Source: Janthinobacterium sp. CG3
Lineage (GTDB): Bacteria > Pseudomonadota > Gammaproteobacteria > Burkholderiales > Burkholderiaceae_D
DNA: 64,000 nt
NCBI RefSeq assembly: GCF_000344615.1
Contig: NZ_KB467824.1
Coordinates: 1,452,592-1,516,591, forward strand
Reading direction: 5' to 3'
Of this stretch, positions 59,586 through 64,000 are shown one piece after another (position 1 is the stretch's first letter; every line of letters begins with the position of its first letter). The position numbers and the translations under genes are program-made. The notes beneath the pieces were generated by a model. That model was not told where the DNA came from, made no database searches, and worked only from the letters and a program-made list of their open reading frames with translations.

Positions 59586-62500
59586 TTACGCCGCCGGGAT
59601 GTTGCTTACCGCCGCGGCGGCTTTCGCGGCGGGCTTTTTGACGCGGAACCAGGCCGCGTACAGCGCCGGCAGGAACAGCAGCGTCAGCGCCGTGGCCAGG
59701 ATCAGGCCGCCCATGATGGCGACCGCCAGCGGCCCCCAAAACACCGAACGCGACAGCGGTATCATCGCCAGCGCGGCCGCCGCCGCCGTCAGCACGATAG
59801 GCCGGCAGCGCCGCACCGCCGATTCGACGATGGCGTCCCACGGCTCGGCGCCGCCGGCGATGTCTTGCTCGATCTGGTCGACCAGGATCACCGAGTTGCG
59901 GATGATCATGCCGAACAGCGCGATCACGCCCAGGTTGGCGACGAAGCCCAGCGGGCGGCCCAGCAGCAACAGCGCGGCGGCCGCGCCGGCCACGCCCAGC
60001 GGACCGGTCAGGAACACCAGCAGCGAGCGCGAGAAGCTATGCAGCTGCAACATCAGCAAGGTGAAGATAATGAAGATCGCCAATGGCAGGTTGGCCGCGA
60101 TCGATGCCTCGGCCGCGCCGCTGTCGGCCGCCGCCCCCTTGACGGTGATGCGGTAGCCGGCCGGTAGCTTGGCGCGCAGCGCGTCGAGCTTGGCGTTGAC
60201 CTGGCCCGACACGGTCGGCCCCTGGATGCCGTCGACGACGTCGGACTGTACCGTAATGGCCCACTCGCGCCCTTCGCGCCAGACCACGCCCGGCTCCCAG
60301 ACGAAATGGGCGCGCGCCACCTGCGCGACCGTCACCGATTTGCCGCTGGCGGTGGGAATATTGGTGTCGTTTAACACCGAGATCGTCGAGCGCTCCTGCA
60401 GCGGCTGGCGCACCTGGATGTCGATCAGCTTGTTGTCCTCGCGGAACTGGCCGATGGTGGTGCCGGACAGGATGGTGTTGGCCGCCCGCATCACCGTTTG
60501 CGAGGTGATGCCGAGCGCGCGCATCTTGTCCTGGTCCAGGTCCAGGCGCAAGACCTTGATCGACTCGTTCCAGTTGTCGTTCACGCCCAGGGTGTTGAGG
60601 TTCCCGCGCATGACGTCCTTGACCTCGTCGGCGATCGCGCGCACCTTGGCCACCTCGGTGCCGGTGACGCGAAATTGCACCGGATACGGCACCGGCGGCC
60701 CGTTCGGCAACAGCTTGACGCGGCCGCGCACTTCCGGGAAATCTTCCTTGAAGACGGCGACGATCTTCTCGCGCAGCGCGGCGCGCGTCGCCAAGTCCTT
60801 CGGCAACACCACAATCTGCGACACGTTCGACTGCGGGAAGATCTGGTCCAGCGGCAGGTAGAAGCGCGGGCTGCCGGTGCCGACGTAGCTGGTGACGCTG
60901 ACGACGCCGTCGAGCTTACGCACGAAGGTCTCGAATTTCTTCACCTCGGCTTCGTTGGCGGCAAAGGTGGTGCCTTCCGGCGTCCACATCTCCACCATCA
61001 GCTCGGGCCGGCTGGAATCGGGAAAGAATTGCTTTTCGATGAAATTGAAGCCGTAAATGCCCAGCGCGAAGATAGCCAGGGTCGCCGCGATGGTGCTCTT
61101 GCGCCAGTCCACGCACCAGTTGACGGTGGCGCGGAAGCGCCGGAAGCCGGGCGTGTCGAACAGCTCGTGGTGGCCGTCGGAGTGCGGCTTGACCTTCAGC
61201 AGCACGTAGCCGATGTAGGGCGTAAACACCACCGCCACCACCCAGGAAATGATCAGCGCCAGCGCGTTCACCGAAAACAGCGAAAACGTGTATTCGCCGG
61301 CGGCCGACTTGGCCAGGCCGATCGGCAGGAAGCCCGCCACCGTGATCAGGGTGCCGGTCAGCATCGGCATGGCCGTCGACGTGTAGGCGTAGGTGGCGGC
61401 GTCGAAGCGCGAGAAGCCCTCTTCCATTTTGCGCACCATCATTTCGACGGCGATGATGGCGTCGTCCACCAGCAGGCCCAGGGCGATGATCAGCGCGCCC
61501 AGCGAAATCTTGTGCAAGTCGATGTCGAGCATGCGCATGAACAGGAAAGTCACCGCCAGCACCAGCGGAATGGTCAGCGCCACCACCAGGCCCGGCCGCA
61601 CGTCCAGGCGGAACGGCTTGGTGTGCAGGCCCAGCGCCAGGAAGCTGACGGCCAGTACGATCAGGATCGCTTCGATCAAGGTGCGGATGAATTCGCCCAC
61701 CGAAGCGGTGACCGCCTCCGGCTGGTTCGACACGCGCGCCAGCTCGATGCCGACCGGCAGCTGGCCGCGCAGGCGCTCGACGGTCTTTTCCATGTGCTTG
61801 CCCATCTCGATGATGTTGCCGCCCTTTTCCATCGAGACGCCCAGGCCGATCACTTCCTTGCCGTTGAAGCGCATCTTGTCCTGCGGCGGGTCGCGGTATT
61901 CGCGCTTGACGACGGCGAAGTCGCCCAGGCGGAATGTGGCGCCGCCGGCGCGCAGCTCCAATGCTTCGAAGTCCTTGGCCGACTTCAGCGCGCCGCTGAC
62001 GCGCACCTGCAGGTTGTCGGTCGGCGTCACCAGCACGCCGGTGGCCTCGACCGAGTTCTGCGTGGCGATCTGGTTGACGATGGCCTCGAACGGCACGCCC
62101 AGTTGCGCGAATTTCTTGTGCGAAAACTCGATGATGACTTTTTCATCCTGCACGCCGAACAGTTCGACCTTGGCCACCAGCGGCACGTTGAGCAGTTGCT
62201 GGCGCACGAAGTCGGCGTAATCCTTCATCTCGGCATACGTAAAACCGTCGCCGGAGAGCGCGAAGATCGAGCCATAGGTGTCGCCGAACTCGTCGTTGAA
62301 AAAGGGGCCGACGACGCCGGCCGGCAGCGTGCCGCGGATGTCGCCGATTTTCTTGCGCACCTGGTACCAGGCGGCGGCGGTGTCCTTGGGCGGCGCCGAC
62401 TCGCGCAGCTTGAGGATGATCAGGGTTTCGCCCGGCTTCGAATAGCTGCTGATCTCGTCGATGAACGGGGTTTCCTGCAACTTGCGCTCCAACTTGTCAG

Positions 62501-62702
62501 TGACCTGGTCGGCCATCTGCAAGGCGGTCGCGCCCGGCCAGTTGGCGCGGATCACCATCGCGCGAAAGGTGAACGGCGGGTCTTCGTCCTGCCCCAGGCT
62601 GGCGTAGCTGAGCATGCCGCCGATCAACAGCACGGCGATCAGATAGCGCGTCAGCGGAATGTGTTCCAGCGCCCAGCGCGAGAGGTTGAAGCCGCCCTTC
62701 AT
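59586..62702 (-). CDS. RND efflux pump inner-membrane subunit
   Basis: This 1038-residue transporter of the AcrB/HAE type drives drug or metabolite export with the proton gradient. After the N-terminal helix (PLTRYLIAVLLIGGMLSYAS) come the two large periplasmic loops and two sets of six helices. The conserved proton-relay helix reads ISLGALIIALGLLVDDAIIA (Asp pair), and the second half has FGMIIRNSVILVDQIEQDIA. It belongs to the branch lacking the full docking signature of classical AcrB, often found with a short lipoprotein adaptor. The ATG overlaps the adaptor stop by four bases. No outer-membrane channel gene is seen in the window. Confidence 0.92.
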   Translation of the reverse strand: MKGGFNLSRWALEHIPLTRYLIAVLLIGGMLSYASLGQDEDPPFTFRAMVIRANWPGATALQMADQVTDKLERKLQETPFIDEISSYSKPGETLIILKLRESAPPKDTAAAWYQVRKKIGDIRGTLPAGVVGPFFNDEFGDTYGSIFALSGDGFTYAEMKDYADFVRQQLLNVPLVAKVELFGVQDEKVIIEFSHKKFAQLGVPFEAIVNQIATQNSVEATGVLVTPTDNLQVRVSGALKSAKDFEALELRAGGATFRLGDFAVVKREYRDPPQDKMRFNGKEVIGLGVSMEKGGNIIEMGKHMEKTVERLRGQLPVGIELARVSNQPEAVTASVGEFIRTLIEAILIVLAVSFLALGLHTKPFRLDVRPGLVVALTIPLVLAVTFLFMRMLDIDLHKISLGALIIALGLLVDDAIIAVEMMVRKMEEGFSRFDAATYAYTSTAMPMLTGTLITVAGFLPIGLAKSAAGEYTFSLFSVNALALIISWVVAVVFTPYIGYVLLKVKPHSDGHHELFDTPGFRRFRATVNWCVDWRKSTIAATLAIFALGIYGFNFIEKQFFPDSSRPELMVEMWTPEGTTFAANEAEVKKFETFVRKLDGVVSVTSYVGTGSPRFYLPLDQIFPQSNVSQIVVLPKDLATRAALREKIVAVFKEDFPEVRGRVKLLPNGPPVPYPVQFRVTGTEVAKVRAIADEVKDVMRGNLNTLGVNDNWNESIKVLRLDLDQDKMRALGITSQTVMRAANTILSGTTIGQFREDNKLIDIQVRQPLQERSTISVLNDTNIPTASGKSVTVAQVARAHFVWEPGVVWREGREWAITVQSDVVDGIQGPTVSGQVNAKLDALRAKLPAGYRITVKGAAADSGAAEASIAANLPLAIFIIFTLLMLQLHSFSRSLLVFLTGPLGVAGAAAALLLLGRPLGFVANLGVIALFGMIIRNSVILVDQIEQDIAGGAEPWDAIVESAVRRCRPIVLTAAAAALAMIPLSRSVFWGPLAVAIMGGLILATALTLLFLPALYAAWFRVKKPAAKAAAAVSNIPAA

Positions 62703-63841
62703 TGCATGGCCCCGGTGGCCGGCGCCGCGGCCTTGGCCTTGGTCGGCAGGTCGTCGCCGAGGATTTTGACCTTCTGGCCCGGCTTCAGCAAGTTCACGCC
62801 GGCCGTGACGACGGTCTGTCCGGCCTTGACTCCGCTGGTGAGCAACAAGTCGTTGCCGGCCGCGCCGCCGATAGTGACGGGCACCAATTTGACCACACCC
62901 TGCTCGATTACCCACACCGAGGTGGCGGCCTTCTCATAGAACAGCGCCGTCAGCGGCACCTTGAGTTGCGGCACCGCCGTCTTCGAGGCGAACTGCACCA
63001 CCGCCGTCATGCCCAGGCGCGCCTGCGCCATACTGTCGGGAATCGCCACCTTCACCGTGTAGGTGCGTGTGGCCGGGTCGGCCATCGGCGCAATCTCGCG
63101 GATCTTGCCGGGCACGGCCTGGCCCGGCTTGGCCCATAGCCGCACCTGCACGTCGGAAACGTGGCGCAGCGTTTCGACCTTGTCTTCGGGAATGCCGATG
63201 ACCACTTCCTTCTCGCCGGACTTGGCGATACGCACCACCGGCGCGCCGGCCGCCACTACCTGCCCCGCTTCGGCGTCGACCGCCGTCACCACGCCGTCGA
63301 TATCCGACACCAGGCTGGTGTAGGCGGCCTGGTTCGACTGCCCGCGATAGGCTGCCTGGGCCGAATCGACGCCGGCCTGGGCCGCCTTGAAGGCCGACTG
63401 TTTGGTATCGAGCACGGCTTGGCTGACGAAATTCTTCTCGCGCAACTCCTGATAACGCTTCAGTTCGGCGCGCGACAGGTCGCGGCTGGTCTCGGCGCCG
63501 CGCAAGCCGGCCAACGCCTGCGCCTGCGCCAGTTGCAAGTCCTGCGCATCGAGCTGCATCAGCACCTGGCCTTGCTTGACGACGGCGCCGGCGTCGACTT
63601 TGCGCGCGACGATCTTGCCACCGACCCGGAACCCCAGCCGCGACTCCACCCGCGCCCGCACCTCGCCGGAAAATTCGGCGTTGACATCGACGCTATTACT
63701 CTCCAGTACCAAGGCCCGCACCGGACGGATATCCTGGGTTTTTTCGGCGGGTTTCGAGCAGGCGCTCAACAAGAAGGCGGTGGCGAGTAGCGAAGCAAGC
63801 GGAAGCGGCGTAATTTGACGCGGGGATTTCAGGGCGAACAC
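62699..63841 (-). CDS. RND efflux periplasmic adaptor (membrane fusion lipoprotein)
   Basis: The protein has 380 residues, with a lipoprotein signal (LASLLATAFLLSAC, lipidated Cys28). The lipoyl-like halves are at GGKIVARKVDAGAVVKQGQV and IDGVVTAVDAEAGQVVAAGA, with the helical hairpin between them. The beta-barrel part (QARLGMTAVVQFASK) and a C-terminal membrane-proximal domain follow. It links the RND pump to an outer-membrane channel. The start is GTG at 63841, because AAAGGAAA lies about seven bases upstream and the signal peptide follows; in-frame ATGs farther upstream would put an extra lead before the signal. It is cotranslated with the pump gene. Confidence 0.92.
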   Translation of the reverse strand: MFALKSPRQITPLPLASLLATAFLLSACSKPAEKTQDIRPVRALVLESNSVDVNAEFSGEVRARVESRLGFRVGGKIVARKVDAGAVVKQGQVLMQLDAQDLQLAQAQALAGLRGAETSRDLSRAELKRYQELREKNFVSQAVLDTKQSAFKAAQAGVDSAQAAYRGQSNQAAYTSLVSDIDGVVTAVDAEAGQVVAAGAPVVRIAKSGEKEVVIGIPEDKVETLRHVSDVQVRLWAKPGQAVPGKIREIAPMADPATRTYTVKVAIPDSMAQARLGMTAVVQFASKTAVPQLKVPLTALFYEKAATSVWVIEQGVVKLVPVTIGGAAGNDLLLTSGVKAGQTVVTAGVNLLKPGQKVKILGDDLPTKAKAAAPATGAMQ

Positions 63842-64000
63842 GTTATTTTCCTTTACTATGCGGGCTGTTCGATTTATGCACGGCAACATAAAAATCATGC
63901 CGGACGTGCAATACGGGGAACTGGTAGCGATATCAAGATGTTACTATTCTTCCGAGTTAAAAAGTAAATGACTTTCCGTTAAGTAATTATAGACGGGACT
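63842..64000. other. Leader region upstream of the RND operon
   Basis: These 160 bases are AT-rich compared with the rest and should hold the operon promoter. No operator could be identified with confidence. The upstream gene, possibly its regulator, lies outside the window. Confidence 0.4.

Noticed and set aside
60498..62939. Long plus-strand frame opposite the RND pump gene
   Set aside because: It shows His/Arg/Gln-rich shadow composition; the pump is complete on the other strand.

Overview
The window looks like chromosomal DNA of a high-GC betaproteobacterium, most likely Oxalobacteraceae (Massilia/Duganella/Janthinobacterium group). This rests on the order tig-clpP-clpX-lon-hupB-tRNA-Asp-ppiD, strong G/C third-position bias, and the style of the proteins (YbbA/TesA pair, TonB receptors, fused 5-oxoprolinase). 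No phage, plasmid, CRISPR array or complete insertion sequence was found.

Layout. 1-5.8 kb: the 5' end of an M14 carboxypeptidase gene, a LysR regulator, a DUF2798 membrane protein, a VOC protein, a TonB siderophore receptor and a DUF1624 membrane protein. 5.8-11 kb is accessory and partly decayed: a lipoprotein resembling T6SS immunity protein Tli3, a broken LysR gene divergent from a broken MFS exporter gene, and a second TonB receptor. 11.3-20.8 kb: a DUF805 protein, then a minus-strand catabolic block (acyl-CoA ligase, Liv-type ABC transporter KHMGF, FadB-like bifunctional enzyme). The two ends of that block share an operator-like 12-mer. 20.9-26.4 kb: housekeeping genes (SelO, MsrB, YciB, BolA, two tandem parvulin isomerases, an AlkD-like protein).

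26.6-40.5 kb: a large unrecognised protein interrupted by an amber codon, a long inverted repeat, purL, a response regulator with TPR-like repeats, an M43-like metalloprotease carrying a seven-repeat propeller with a coupled small gene, an amber-interrupted HD hydrolase overlapping an NTF2-like gene, and a GST-GNAT pair. REP-like palindromes are scattered through this stretch. 40.6-49.2 kb: 5-oxoprolinase, NAD(P)HX repair enzyme, YbbA and TesA genes whose divergent start codons overlap, tRNA 2-selenouridine synthase, and a small HEXXH peptidase. 49.3-58.7 kb: the protein quality-control cluster (ppiD, three tRNA-Asp, hupB, lon, clpX, clpP, tig). 59.3-63.8 kb: tRNA-Leu and an RND efflux pump with its adaptor.

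The most unusual material is the propeller metalloprotease and its coupled partner, the shared operator of the acyl-CoA/Liv block, the two orphan proteins with a toxin/immunity look, and a run of damaged genes. Three of the damaged reading frames are closed by UAG, although UAG also ends several normal genes here.
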